64,000 nucleotides of DNA from Aldehydirespirator sp965116865 (GTDB taxonomy: Bacteria > Actinomycetota > Acidimicrobiia > Acidimicrobiales > Aldehydirespiratoraceae): assembly GCA_965116865.1 (NCBI GenBank), contig OZ220727.1:1612001-1676000 (forward strand), written 5' to 3'. The notes under the pieces were generated by a model. The model was not told where the DNA came from. It was given only the letters and a program-made list of their open reading frames with translations, and did not search any database. Of the stretch, positions 8,058 through 16,365 are shown piece by piece; position 1 is the stretch's first letter, and every line of letters begins with the position of its first letter. The position numbers were made by a program, and so were the translations under genes.

Positions 8058-9362
8058 CTCCTGATGTGCGCCGCTGCCCTCGCCGCAGCGGCCTGCGGGT
8101 CCGACGACGCCGCTCTGAGAGCTCGAACCGAGGCCGAAACACCCACCCAAGCCGCGGTCGAGGCCGAGACAGCCGCGCAGGCAGCAGCCCAAGCCGAAGC
8201 AGTCCAAGCCGAGGAGGAGGCGGCCAGAACCGCGGCCGAGGCCGAAGCAGCCCAAGAGGCCGCCGCCCTAGCAGCCGCCGAGGCAGAAGCAGCCCAAGCA
8301 GAAGCTGAAGCCGCCAGAGCCGCCGCGGCAGCCGAAGCCGAATCCCAAGCCGAGGCCGCCGCCGAAGCATCCCAGGCCGCCGCCCAAGCCGAAGCAGCCG
8401 CGCAAGCAGCCGCCCAAGCAGAAGCAGAAGCAGCCGCGCAAGCAGAAGCAGCCACGCAAGCCGCCGCCCAAGCAGAAGCAGAAGCAGCCGCGCAAGCCGA
8501 AGCAGAAGCAGCCGCGCAAGCCGCCGCCGAAGCAGAAGCCGCCGCCCAAGCAGAAGCAGAAGCAGCCGCGCAAGCCGCCGCCGAAGCCGAAGCAGCCGCG
8601 CAAGCCGAAGCAGAAGCAGCCGCGCAAGCAGAAGCAGCCGCGCAAGCCGCCGCCGAAGCCGAAGCAGCCGCGCAAGCCGCCGCCGAAGCCGAAGCAGCCG
8701 CGCAAGCCGCCGCCCAAGCAGAAGCAGAAGCAGCCGCGCAAGCCGCCGCCGAAGCCGAAGCAGCCGCGCAAGCCGCCGCCCAAGCAGAAGCAGAAGCAGC
8801 CGCGCAAGCCGCCGCCGAAGCCGAAGCAGCCGCGCCCACCACCACAGCCGCGCCCACCACCACAGCCGCGCCCACCACCACAGCCGCGCCCACCACCACA
8901 GCCGCGCCCACCACCACAGCCGCGCCCACCACCACAGCCGCGCCGCTCATCGAGACGGGTGTGCCGTCTCAAGACATGATCGACTTGCGCACCGGAGCGA
9001 CCGTCGACCTTCGCGATTTCGTTGACGGCTCGACACCCCTGCTGCTGTGGTTCTGGGCGCCCCATTGACCGACCTGTCGGCGGGATGCCTCGCCGGTCGG
9101 GCAGTTCGCCCGAGACAACGAGAACAAAGTCATCGTCATAGGCGTGGGCGGTGCTGACAGTCTGAGCCAAGCCGAGAGCTTCGTGGCCTCGGCCGGCGGC
9201 CCGCCCCACATGCTGTGGAGCGAGTCCTACACCGCATGGAACCACTACCGGGCCGGGAACCCCCAACTCATGCTGCTCGACGGCGCCGGCGTGTCAGTGG
9301 TCGAGAAGGTCAGCGGCTTCAACCGAAGCCGCCTCCAGGACGCACTGGACGGCATCACCTAG
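8034..9362 (+). CDS. Thioredoxin-fold lipoprotein with in-frame UGA at the redox-Cys position (candidate selenoprotein)
   Basis: The third repeated ATG (8034) is chosen because it places a lipobox (AAAACGS) about 20 residues in. Then comes about 235 residues of AEAAAQ-type low complexity, six APTTTA repeats and a thioredoxin-like domain. At 9066 the frame has TGA inside LLLWFWAPH-TGA-PTCRR, exactly where TlpA/redoxin proteins have the first Cys of CPTC. After it the same frame runs on for 98 codons with the rest of the fold (VIVIGVGG, LMLLDGAGV). A hairpin starts 0 nt after the TGA. I infer Sec insertion giving a U-x-x-C active site outside the cytoplasmic membrane; a nonsense mutation is the alternative. 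Without readthrough the product ends at 9068. Confidence 0.65.
9066..9100 (+). promoter_or_regulatory. bSECIS-like hairpin directly after UGA
   Basis: After TGA (9066-9068), CCGACC (9069-9074) pairs with GGTCGG (9095-9100) and GGCG (9079-9082) with CGCC (9091-9094), with TGTC as a 5' bulge. The apical part GGATGCCT can close two more G-C pairs, leaving loop ATG about 16 nt from the UGA and one bulged U. This fits the general bacterial SECIS layout, though it is not identical to the E. coli fdhF element. Confidence 0.45.
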
Positions 9363-9408
9363 CGCACGGGCGGACAGGGGAAAGGCCGTGACATGGGGAA
9401 AGGCCGTC

Positions 9409-9520
9409 GTGTCGCGGCGGCGCCACTTCCGCTCTTGTTCGCTGCGCTCACAGGCCGCTCGGGCCACGGCCTCGCCTGCATGGGCCGCATCGCTCCCGCC
9501 TATTCGCTCGGCCTCTAGGA
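9409..9520 (+). repeat. Dispersed intergenic repeat, copy 1
   Basis: Member of a family sharing GTCGCAGCGGTGTC, CCGCTCTTGTTCGCTGCG, GGCCGCTCGGGCCACGG and TATTCGCTCGGCC in the same order. It follows the redoxin gene and precedes the PHO-box repeats. A short 18-bp tandem duplication (GGGGAAAGGCCGT) lies just before it. Function unknown; no coding capacity is evident. Confidence 0.75.
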
Positions 9521-9530
9521 CTCTTGGATT

Positions 9531-9573
9531 ATTCACCCGCTGTTCGTCGGCATTCACTCCCGGTTCACGGTCG
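9531..9573 (+). promoter_or_regulatory. PHO-box-like direct repeats upstream of pstS
   Basis: TTCAC, TTCGT, TTCAC and TTCAC occur at 9532, 9543, 9553 and 9564, that is 11, 10 and 11 bp apart. Actinobacterial PhoP binds 11-bp direct repeats of the GTTCAC type. A possible -10 box TATAGC lies at 9600-9605. Phosphate-starvation induction is inferred. Confidence 0.6.
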
Positions 9574-9669
9574 CCCCGGCTGTTCGAAACCTTGCCCCGT
9601 ATAGCTTGCCGTTCGGCCCGCGGGCAGCGCGGGCTCGCCATGCCACATCCCCAAGGGAGGGACAACTAA

Positions 9670-10656
9670 ATGCACGACTCAAGGCGCCGGCTCCTCTGGC
9701 TGCCGGTGACTCTCGTCAGCTTCTCGCTCGTGGCCGCAGCCTGCGGCGGAGACGGTGAGGAGGACACCTCAACACCTTCGATCTCGGGCGAGGTGAACAT
9801 CTCCGGTTCGTCGACGGTCGAGCCGATCTCGATCCGGGTGGCGGAGATGTTCGAGGGTGTGGCCCCGGACGTGTCGGTGACCGTGGACGGTCCCGGCACC
9901 GGGGACGGCTTCAAGCTGTTCTGCGCGGGCGAGACCGACATCTCCGACGCTTCCCGCCAGATCAAGGACGCCGAGAAGGAGGACTGCTTCGCCAACGGCA
10001 TCACCGACATCGTCGAGCTCAAGGTCGCCGTGGACGGCATCGCGGTAATGACCAACGCCGACAACGGCGCGGTCGATTGCTTGAGCTTCCATCAGCTCTT
10101 CGACCTCATCGGTCCCAACGGAGAGGGCGCCAGCACCTGGGCCGAGGCCTCGTCCGGCCTGCCCGACGCCCCGCTGGACATCTTCGGACCCGGCGAGGAG
10201 TCCGGCACCTTCGACTCCTTCATCGAGATCGTCCTCGAGGACCCGGCCGAGGAGGCCGGCACCGCCGCCACCACCCGCACCGACTACAGCCCATCGGGCG
10301 ACGACAACGTCATCCTGCAGGGCATCCAGTCCAGCGAAACCAGCCTGGGATGGGTCGGGTTCGCGTTCGCCGTCGAAGCCTCGGGCGTGAAGCTGATCGA
10401 GGTCGACAACGGAGACGGCTGCGTGGCGCCCACCGGCGACACGATCGCCTCCAACGAGTACCCCATCAGCCGGGACCTGTGGATCTACGTCAACGCGGAT
10501 GCGGCCGCCGACAACCCCGCGCTGGTCGCCTACGTCGACTTCTACGTCTCCGAGATCCTCAGTCAGGCCGTCAGCGAGGTCGGTTACGTGCCCCTCACCG
10601 ACACAGCCCACGCCGAGACCGCCGACCGGTGGCACACCCGCACCCTCATCAGCTAG
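9670..10656 (+). CDS. pstS: Phosphate ABC transporter, substrate-binding lipoprotein
   Basis: 328 residues. A lipoprotein signal (lipobox VAAACGG, about residue 25) anchors it outside the membrane. The phosphate-binding motifs are present: SGSSTVEPIS near 45, DGPGTGDGFKLFC, SDASRQIKDAE, and GPGEESGTFDSF near 178. First gene of pstSCAB-phoU. Likely induced by phosphate limitation through the repeats at 9531. An AGGGAGGG ribosome-binding site lies before the ATG. Confidence 0.93.
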   Translation: MHDSRRRLLWLPVTLVSFSLVAAACGGDGEEDTSTPSISGEVNISGSSTVEPISIRVAEMFEGVAPDVSVTVDGPGTGDGFKLFCAGETDISDASRQIKDAEKEDCFANGITDIVELKVAVDGIAVMTNADNGAVDCLSFHQLFDLIGPNGEGASTWAEASSGLPDAPLDIFGPGEESGTFDSFIEIVLEDPAEEAGTAATTRTDYSPSGDDNVILQGIQSSETSLGWVGFAFAVEASGVKLIEVDNGDGCVAPTGDTIASNEYPISRDLWIYVNADAAADNPALVAYVDFYVSEILSQAVSEVGYVPLTDTAHAETADRWHTRTLIS

Positions 10657-10709
10657 AACACCCGGACCGCCATACCCGGCCCCGACTCGGAGAAGACCCC
10701 TCCACAGCC

Positions 10710-11861
10710 ATGACCGACACGAGCGTCGTGCATCCAGAGCTCCTCACCGTCGACCAGCTTCAGATCGCGCCTTCCCGCAGGCGCCGCGAAGTGATCATCA
10801 GGTACTCCCTGGTTGTGACGGCGCTCGTGTCGGTCCTAGTGAGCACGCTGATCGTGTGGAGCCTCCTGCGGGAGGCCTGGACCTTCATCACCGAGGTGGT
10901 GTGGGCCGACACATGGGGACAGCAGGGCTGGTTCCCCCGCCGAGGCCTCTACGACATACCGACGATCGTCGTTCCGTCGCTGATCGTGACCGGCGTCGCC
11001 ATGGTGGTGGCGGGGCCTCTGGGCCTGGGCGCTGCGGTGTACCTGTCGGAGTACGCCAATTCGAGGGTCAGGTCCTGGCTCAAGCCCGCGCTGGAGATCC
11101 TGGCCGGCATCCCCTCGGTCGTGCTGGGCTTCTTCGCCCTCACCTGGATCGCACCCAACATCGTGGGACGCATAGGCAAGGAGGCCTTCCTGGTGATCGG
11201 CGCGGCGATCCTCGTCGGGTACACGGCGGCGTCCGCAGGCATTGTCCGGGCCAAAATCAAGCAGTACCGGGAGGGGGCGACCGACCCCTCGGCGCGGATC
11301 GGCGCGGTGGCGTCGATAGCCATGCTGATGGTGGTCTTCTCCCTGGCCGCGGTCTGGATCTTGAACATCTGGCTGAACTTCGCCCCCAACAACGCCGGAT
11401 CGCTGGCCGCGGGCGGCATCGGCGTGGGGATCCTGGTCATCCCGCTGGTGGCCTCGATCTCCGAGGACGCCATGGCCGCGGTGCCCGACTCGCTGCGGGA
11501 GGCATCGGCCGGACTTGGAGCCCGGAAGATGGCCACCGCCACCACGGTGGTGCTGCCCGCGGCCATCTCGGGCATCGTGGCCGCCTTCATCGTGGCCGTC
11601 TCGAGGGCCATAGGCGAGACGATGGTGGTCTTCATGGCCGCCGGAGCGGCCGACGCCGCCCGATTCACCGACTCGCCGTTCGAGGGTGGCCTGACGATGA
11701 CCGCGGCCATGGCCTCGCTGGCGTCAGGCACCGACAGCGTCGTGGGCGAGGGACTCACCTTCCAGAGCCTCTACTTTGTGGGCTTGATGCTGTTCGTGAT
11801 CACGTTGAGCCTCAACATCATCGCCTCGCGCTTCGTGTCGAAGGTCCGCGAGGCCTACTAA
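10710..11861 (+). CDS. pstC: Phosphate ABC transporter permease PstC
   Basis: 383 residues with about six to seven hydrophobic segments. The ABC-permease EAA loop is seen at VPDSLREASAGLGARKMATAT. The N-terminus is hydrophilic for 30 residues before helix 1 (IIRYSLVVTALVSVLVSTLIV). It forms the channel with PstA. The ATG at 10710 is the first start matching the family; the frame is open upstream. It is separated from pstA by a copy of the dispersed repeat. Confidence 0.93.
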   Translation: MTDTSVVHPELLTVDQLQIAPSRRRREVIIRYSLVVTALVSVLVSTLIVWSLLREAWTFITEVVWADTWGQQGWFPRRGLYDIPTIVVPSLIVTGVAMVVAGPLGLGAAVYLSEYANSRVRSWLKPALEILAGIPSVVLGFFALTWIAPNIVGRIGKEAFLVIGAAILVGYTAASAGIVRAKIKQYREGATDPSARIGAVASIAMLMVVFSLAAVWILNIWLNFAPNNAGSLAAGGIGVGILVIPLVASISEDAMAAVPDSLREASAGLGARKMATATTVVLPAAISGIVAAFIVAVSRAIGETMVVFMAAGAADAARFTDSPFEGGLTMTAAMASLASGTDSVVGEGLTFQSLYFVGLMLFVITLSLNIIASRFVSKVREAY

Positions 11862-11865
11862 AAGT

Positions 11866-12003
11866 GAGTGCAAACAGGTGATAGTCCGTGGTGTCGCAGC
11901 GGTGTCGTGCCCGCTCTTGTTCCCTGCGCTCACGGGCCGCTCGGGCCACGGCCTCGCCCGTTGGCGGCGGACTCGCTCGCCTGTTCGCTCGGCCCCTGAG
12001 GCG
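11866..12003 (+). repeat. Dispersed intergenic repeat, copy 2 (inside pst operon)
   Basis: Same family as 9409, nearly full length, beginning near GAGTGCAAACAGGTG and ending at GCTCGGCCCCTGAG. It sits between the stop of pstC and the start of pstA, so it is transcribed as part of the operon or breaks it into two units. Confidence 0.8.
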
Positions 12004-12008
12004 TCGAG

Positions 12009-12971
12009 ATGATCAGCCGCCTCGTCGACGACACGTCACGGACTGCCATCGCCGCCTCCATCGAGAGGCGCCGGGTGGACACCCGGGGCCTGCTGTTCAA
12101 GGTCGTGCTCCAGTCGTGCCTGCTGATCACGCTGGCCCTGCTGGCCGTGCTGCTGGTCACCGTGGCGCTGGACAGCACCGACCAGATCGGCGCCCGCCTG
12201 TGGGACTTCCTTCAGGGCACGCTGCGCTCCCGCTCCTCCGACGAGCGCCTGGGCATCCATCAGGGCATGTACGGCTCCTTGTGGATCGCCGTCATCGTGG
12301 CCGTGCTGGCCTTCCCCATCGGGATCGGCGCCGCTGTCTACCTCGAGGAGTACGCCCCCCGGAACCGCTTCACCGCCTTCATCGAGGTCAACATCCGCAA
12401 CCTCGCCGGGGTGCCGTCGGTGGTGTACGGCCTGCTGGGGCTGGCCCTTCTGCTCAACGGGCAGATCTTCGGCCTCGACCGGTTGACCGGCGGGAGCTCA
12501 GCCCTCTCGGGCGGGATCACGCTGGCCATCCTGGTGCTTCCCATCGTCATCATCACCTCCGGCGAAGCCTTCCGGGCGGTGCCCACGGAGCTGAGGGAGG
12601 GCGCCTACGGCGTCGGGGCCACAAGGTGGGAGATGGTCCGGACCCAGGTGCTCCCCTACGCCGCGCCAGGCATCCTCACCGGCACGCTGCTGTCGATGGC
12701 CCGAGCCGTCGGCGAGGCCGCACCGCTGATCCTGGTGGGCGCCGTGACGGGCCGGCTGGGCGACAATCCCAGGCTGTTCGACATCGGCGCCCTCGACGAC
12801 AGGTTCACCGCCCTGCCCATCGTGATCACGAGCTGGACCGTGCAGTCCGGCCGCGACGTAGGCTTCACCGCCGCGGCGGCCGCCGCCATCGTCGTCCTGC
12901 TCGCATTCGTGCTAATGATGAACTCCACCGCCATCCTGCTGCGGAACCGCTTCGAGAAGAAGAGAGGCTGA
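12009..12971 (+). CDS. pstA: Phosphate ABC transporter permease PstA
   Basis: 320 residues, six hydrophobic segments, with the EAA-type loop VPTELREGAYGVGATRWEMVRT facing PstB. The motif YLEEYAPRNRFT is characteristic of PstA. The ATG lies immediately after the dispersed repeat with no obvious strong ribosome-binding site, since the usual intergenic sequence has been displaced. The stop is 1 nt before pstB. Confidence 0.93.
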   Translation: MISRLVDDTSRTAIAASIERRRVDTRGLLFKVVLQSCLLITLALLAVLLVTVALDSTDQIGARLWDFLQGTLRSRSSDERLGIHQGMYGSLWIAVIVAVLAFPIGIGAAVYLEEYAPRNRFTAFIEVNIRNLAGVPSVVYGLLGLALLLNGQIFGLDRLTGGSSALSGGITLAILVLPIVIITSGEAFRAVPTELREGAYGVGATRWEMVRTQVLPYAAPGILTGTLLSMARAVGEAAPLILVGAVTGRLGDNPRLFDIGALDDRFTALPIVITSWTVQSGRDVGFTAAAAAAIVVLLAFVLMMNSTAILLRNRFEKKRG

Positions 12972-12972
12972 A

Positions 12973-13848
12973 GTGTCGATGACAGACGAGGCCCCCCGCG
13001 TGATCGAACGCTCAGCGGCCGTCGGCGATCCGAGCGCGGAGCCGGTGATGCCCCCGCTCGCGACCGCCGCAGACGTCGTGTTCCGCTCCGAGGACGTGAA
13101 CGTCTACTACGGCGCCTTCCGGGCGGTGCGCGATGTGACGTTCGAAGTCCGCAAGAACGAGATCATGGCTTTGATCGGCCCCTCGGGTTGCGGCAAGTCC
13201 ACAGTGCTGCGCTGCTACAACCGCATGAACGACCTCATCAAGGACGCCCGGGTCACCGGCGCCGTCACCTACCGGGGAACCGACCTCTACGACGAGCGTG
13301 TCGACCCGGTGGAGGTGCGGCGACGCATCGGCATGGTGTTCCAGAAGCCCAACCCCTTCCCAAAGTCGATCTACGACAATGTGGCCTACGGCCCGAGGGT
13401 CGCCGGCCAGAAGAAGGGCCTCGACGACGTCGTCGAGGGCTCGCTGCGCAAGGCGGCCCTGTGGGACGAGGTAAGCGACCGCCTCAAAGACTCAGCCCTC
13501 AGTCTGTCGGGAGGCCAGCAGCAGCGGCTCTGCATCGCCAGGGCCATCGCGGTAGACCCCGATGTGCTGCTGATGGACGAGCCGTGCTCGGCGCTCGACC
13601 CCATCGCGACGGCCCGCATCGAGGATCTGATGCAGGAGATCAAGCAGGACTACACGATCATGATCGTTACTCACAATATGCAGCAGGCGGCTCGGGTGAG
13701 CGACACCACCGCCTTCTTCACCGCCGACCTCCGGTCCGAGGGCGACACCCGCACCGGCATCCTGGTGGAGGTGGACACCACCCAGAAGATGTTCTCGAAC
13801 CCGTCCGACGAACGCACCGAGAACTACGTCACCGGCCGGTTCGGCTAG
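12973..13848 (+). CDS. pstB: Phosphate ABC transporter ATPase PstB
   Basis: 291 residues. Walker A GPSGCGKST at 69-77, signature LSGGQQQRLCIARAI and Walker B VLLMDEPCSALDP are intact. PstB ATPases carry the NRMNDL segment after Walker A, as here. The N-terminal 35 residues are an extra tail. GTG start, spacing of 1 nt from pstA. Confidence 0.95.
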   Translation: MSMTDEAPRVIERSAAVGDPSAEPVMPPLATAADVVFRSEDVNVYYGAFRAVRDVTFEVRKNEIMALIGPSGCGKSTVLRCYNRMNDLIKDARVTGAVTYRGTDLYDERVDPVEVRRRIGMVFQKPNPFPKSIYDNVAYGPRVAGQKKGLDDVVEGSLRKAALWDEVSDRLKDSALSLSGGQQQRLCIARAIAVDPDVLLMDEPCSALDPIATARIEDLMQEIKQDYTIMIVTHNMQQAARVSDTTAFFTADLRSEGDTRTGILVEVDTTQKMFSNPSDERTENYVTGRFG

Positions 13849-13872
13849 CTGGCGAGCAGAGAGGACGGAACA

Positions 13873-14634
13873 GTGTCCGAGCAGACCCGCAGAGGCTTCC
13901 ACGCCGAGATCGAAGAGATCGGCAACCTGATCGTCCAATTGGCGGCCCAGGCCGGCGACGCGGTGGCGAGGGCGACCGCCGCCCTGCTGCGATACGACCT
14001 GGTCGAGGCCCAGCAGATCATCGACGACGACGACGACATCGACGCAGCCGCAGTCGAGGTCGAGGAGAAGTGCCAGAGCCTGCTGGCGCTGCAGCAGCCG
14101 ATGGCCGGCGACCTGCGCCAGATCTTGGCCGCCATGTGGATCACCGGCGAACTGGAGCGGACCGGCGGCCTGGCATGCAATATCTGCAAGGGTGCCCGCC
14201 GAATGTTCCCCACCGAGTTGCCTCCGCGGCTGCGCGGCCTGATCGCGGAGATGAACGAGGAGGCCATCCGCCTGGTCCGATTGTCGGTGGACTCCTACTC
14301 AGAACGGGACGCGGCCCTCGCCGGCGCCCTCGACGACATCGACGACCGGCTCGACAGCCTGCACCGCACGTTCGTCAAGACCCTGATGGAATCGGCCCGC
14401 ACCCACGATCTCGACGTGCAGCCCTCGGTGCAGCTGGCCCTGATCGCCCGCTACTACGAGCGCATCGGCGACCATGCGGTGAACATCAGCGACCGTGTCC
14501 GGTACATGGTCTCGGGGGAGATGCCGTGGCGCGCCGGCATGGGCCGCCGTCGCCCGCGCGAAGAGCCGAACATGCGAGACTTGGCCCCCGACCCTGCGGC
14601 AATGCCCTCGATCGGCGAAGACGTGGCCGGCTGA
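13873..14634 (+). CDS. phoU: Phosphate signalling regulator PhoU
   Basis: 253 residues, all-helical, with two PhoU repeats; each has the metal-binding E/D-rich helix (QQIIDDDDDIDAAAVEVEEKC and the ARYYERIGDHAVNISDRV helix). PhoU restrains the phosphate sensor kinase when PstSCAB is saturated. The C-terminal 35 residues are an extension. GTG start with GAGGACGG upstream. Confidence 0.92.
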   Translation: MSEQTRRGFHAEIEEIGNLIVQLAAQAGDAVARATAALLRYDLVEAQQIIDDDDDIDAAAVEVEEKCQSLLALQQPMAGDLRQILAAMWITGELERTGGLACNICKGARRMFPTELPPRLRGLIAEMNEEAIRLVRLSVDSYSERDAALAGALDDIDDRLDSLHRTFVKTLMESARTHDLDVQPSVQLALIARYYERIGDHAVNISDRVRYMVSGEMPWRAGMGRRRPREEPNMRDLAPDPAAMPSIGEDVAG

Positions 14635-14638
14635 CGAC

Positions 14639-14767
14639 ATGGCCGGCCAGCGTCTCGAGCTGTCGCTCAGGACGAACACGGACAGGAGAGCACCCGTCGT
14701 GTCGCAAAAGAGCCATCCCTGCCGGGTCTGCCGCCGCCCATTCAAACACGCATGTGACAACCCGTGA
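14639..14767 (+). CDS. Possible 42-residue peptide with CxxC
   Basis: Directly after phoU, with a C-terminal part KSHPCRVCRRPFKHAC that recalls the start of DUF2256 zinc-finger peptides but stops early. A GTG at 14699 would give only 22 residues. It overlaps the 3' end of the convergent hydrolase gene. Probably a remnant; weak evidence. Confidence 0.2.
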   Translation: MAGQRLELSLRTNTDRRAPVVSQKSHPCRVCRRPFKHACDNP

Positions 14768-15554
14768 CGTTGTCACCGTTGTCGGCGCCGGCCGCCGAAG
14801 CCAGCAGCGCCTGGCGCTGGCGTTCGAGCCAGCCGAACAGCACGGCGACGGCTCTGGGGTCGTGGCGCAGGTGGTGCCCGGCACCGGTGATGATGCGCAG
14901 GTCGGAACCGGGATGGGCGTCGGCCAGGACGCGGGCGTCGAACACTGGGACCGTCTCGTCGTCGCTGCCGTGAAGGACCAGCAGCGACCGGTCGCCGAGC
15001 GACGTGGCTGTCTCCACCGCTCTCACGGCCCGGATCTCCGCAGCCCACCGGTCGAACCGCTGGGGGAACCCCGGGTCGCGCACCACGCCGACCTCACGGG
15101 CCCACACCAGCAGTTTGCGAGGGTTGCGGGCCCAGTCCTCGAAGTCGGCAGGCGCGGCCACCGCGGCCACTCCCCGCACCCGGTCGTCGCGGCCTGCCAC
15201 CACCACCGCGAGCGCGCCGCCGGTTCCGAAGCCGATGAGCCATACGCCGTCGCACGGCGTCTCCGACTCCAGGAAGTCGATGGCGCCGACCAGGTCGCGC
15301 CGCCAGCCGTCGAGTGAGAAGTCGCCGCCGGAGCCGGCCACTCCCCTCGACGAGTAGGCCAGAGCGGTGAAGCCGGTCTCGGCCGCGATCAGGTCGGCCA
15401 GGGCGGGCATGGTCATGGTGGAGTTGATGCCGCCCCCAGCCTCGGTCGGGAAGCCGTGGACGATGACCACCGCCGGTTGCACCGACGGCGACCGGGCGGG
15501 CCGGGCGAGATGAGCCGTCAGTTCGTTCGAGTCGACGGTGAACCGGCTGTCCAT
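14742..15554 (-). CDS. Alpha/beta hydrolase (dienelactone/peptidase-like)
   Basis: 270 residues from the ATG at 15554 (MDSRFTVDSNELTAHLARP). The oxyanion segment VIVHGFPTEAGGG and the region GVWLIGFGTGGALAVVV, in the place of the nucleophile elbow, are visible, as are a C-terminal Asp (LHGSDDETVPV) and His (ITGAGHHLRHDP). The elbow reads GFGTGG, with Thr where Ser is usual, so catalysis may be impaired or altered. Substrate unknown. Preceded by a 250-nt leader with an unusual Shine-Dalgarno and a hairpin. Confidence 0.75.
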   Translation of the reverse strand: MDSRFTVDSNELTAHLARPARSPSVQPAVVIVHGFPTEAGGGINSTMTMPALADLIAAETGFTALAYSSRGVAGSGGDFSLDGWRRDLVGAIDFLESETPCDGVWLIGFGTGGALAVVVAGRDDRVRGVAAVAAPADFEDWARNPRKLLVWAREVGVVRDPGFPQRFDRWAAEIRAVRAVETATSLGDRSLLVLHGSDDETVPVFDARVLADAHPGSDLRIITGAGHHLRHDPRAVAVLFGWLERQRQALLASAAGADNGDNVTGCHMRV

Positions 15555-15586
15555 CGGGCTCACCGTATCGGCGTGGACTGGCGCGC

Positions 15587-15616
15587 AGTGGGGCGGACCC
15601 GAAGGCCCGCCCCACT
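15587..15616 (-). terminator. UUCG-capped hairpin in hydrolase leader
   Basis: A stem of about 13 bp (AGTGGGGCGGGCC paired with GGTCCGCCCCACT, one G-U) closed by a TTCG tetraloop on the minus strand, 33 bp upstream of the hydrolase ATG. There is no U-tract. It may end a short leader transcript or act as an attenuator. Confidence 0.5.
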
Positions 15617-16041
15617 GGTCGTTTCTGCCGGAAATCCCGGGCGAGCCTCGCACACTCGCAGCCGGGACGGCTGCGGTGCCTGGCCGGATGTGACTAGGTC
15701 CGGCGACTCGGTCCGGGGGTGGAGCTGGCGGGGATTCGCCAGTCGGTCCAGCTTGCCGTAGCTAGCGGCCAGCCACCTCCAAGGTCACAAAGCGTTTAGC
15801 ACTCAGTTGGACCACCTCCTTTCCTTGGTGACACCAGTCAACCACAATCTGCCCCCAAAGCCAAGCATCGGGGTGGATTCCCGGGGTGCCCGAGCCCGGT
15901 CACCATCCGCGGTTCGCGCGGCGGCGGCACCATCACCTGCTGGGTCTACGGCCTATCGCGAACGGATCGAGGTTCGCTCCGGCAGCTTCACAGCCATTGC
16001 CGCTTGCCGGGAGCCCATGAGGGGCCTGTGCACTCACAGAG
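15617..16041. other. Gene-free stretch between hydrolase and toxin-antitoxin pair
   Basis: Apart from the extended Shine-Dalgarno and GC-rich paired segments on the minus strand, I find no gene. The right half (15830-16040) has no recognisable feature. Confidence 0.5.
15809..15824 (-). promoter_or_regulatory. Extended Shine-Dalgarno complementary to the 16S 3' end
   Basis: On the minus strand, GGAAAGGAGGTGGTCC matches the complement of the whole 16S rRNA tail with a single G-U wobble, far longer than a normal ribosome-binding site. Only very short frames follow (for example a CTG/GTG-initiated 14-17 codon frame ending VTLEVAGR). It lies about 255 nt upstream of the hydrolase start. Confidence 0.45.
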
Positions 16042-16067
16042 TTATAGCTATAATATTCTGTACAGAA
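16042..16067 (+). promoter_or_regulatory. Antitoxin promoter with two perfect palindromes
   Basis: TTATAGCTATAA (16042-16053) and TTCTGTACAGAA (16056-16067) are perfect 12-bp palindromes 2 bp apart. The first contains the -10 box TATAAT (16049-16054). This is the expected layout for autorepression by a Phd-type antitoxin dimer. Confidence 0.65.
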
Positions 16068-16092
16068 ATCTGCAGGCGGGTTGGGGAAGGCG

Positions 16093-16362
16093 ATGACCGA
16101 CGAGACGAGGACCATACCGGCGGGCCAGTTCCGGGAGCAGTGCCTGAGGCTCATGGACGAGGTGAACGCCACCGGCGCGAAGCTGATCGTCACCAAGCAC
16201 GGACGGCCCGTCGCCGCGCTCGTGTCGGTGTCCGAGCAGCACTCACCGGGCATCGTCGGGTGGTGCGAGCAGATCCGCATCCACGACGACTTGAGCGAGC
16301 CCGCCATGCCCGCAGACGACTGGAACGTCGTGTCGGACCCGGCCAGCATCCTCGGCGCCTGA
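16093..16362 (+). CDS. Phd/YefM-family antitoxin
   Basis: 89 residues from the ATG at 16093, which has GGGGAAGG 2 nt upstream. The N-terminal DNA-binding fold is typical: IPAGQFREQCLRLMDEV then LIVTKHGRPVAALV. The C-terminus (MPADDWNV) would bind and block the PIN-domain toxin downstream. The palindromes upstream suggest autoregulation. Confidence 0.85.
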   Translation: MTDETRTIPAGQFREQCLRLMDEVNATGAKLIVTKHGRPVAALVSVSEQHSPGIVGWCEQIRIHDDLSEPAMPADDWNVVSDPASILGA

Positions 16363-16365
16363 CTC

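Noticed and set aside
15800..15830. Match to the 3' end of 16S rRNA (TTGGACCACCTCCTTTCC)
   Set aside because: No upstream 16S sequence is present; on the minus strand it is better explained as an extended Shine-Dalgarno.
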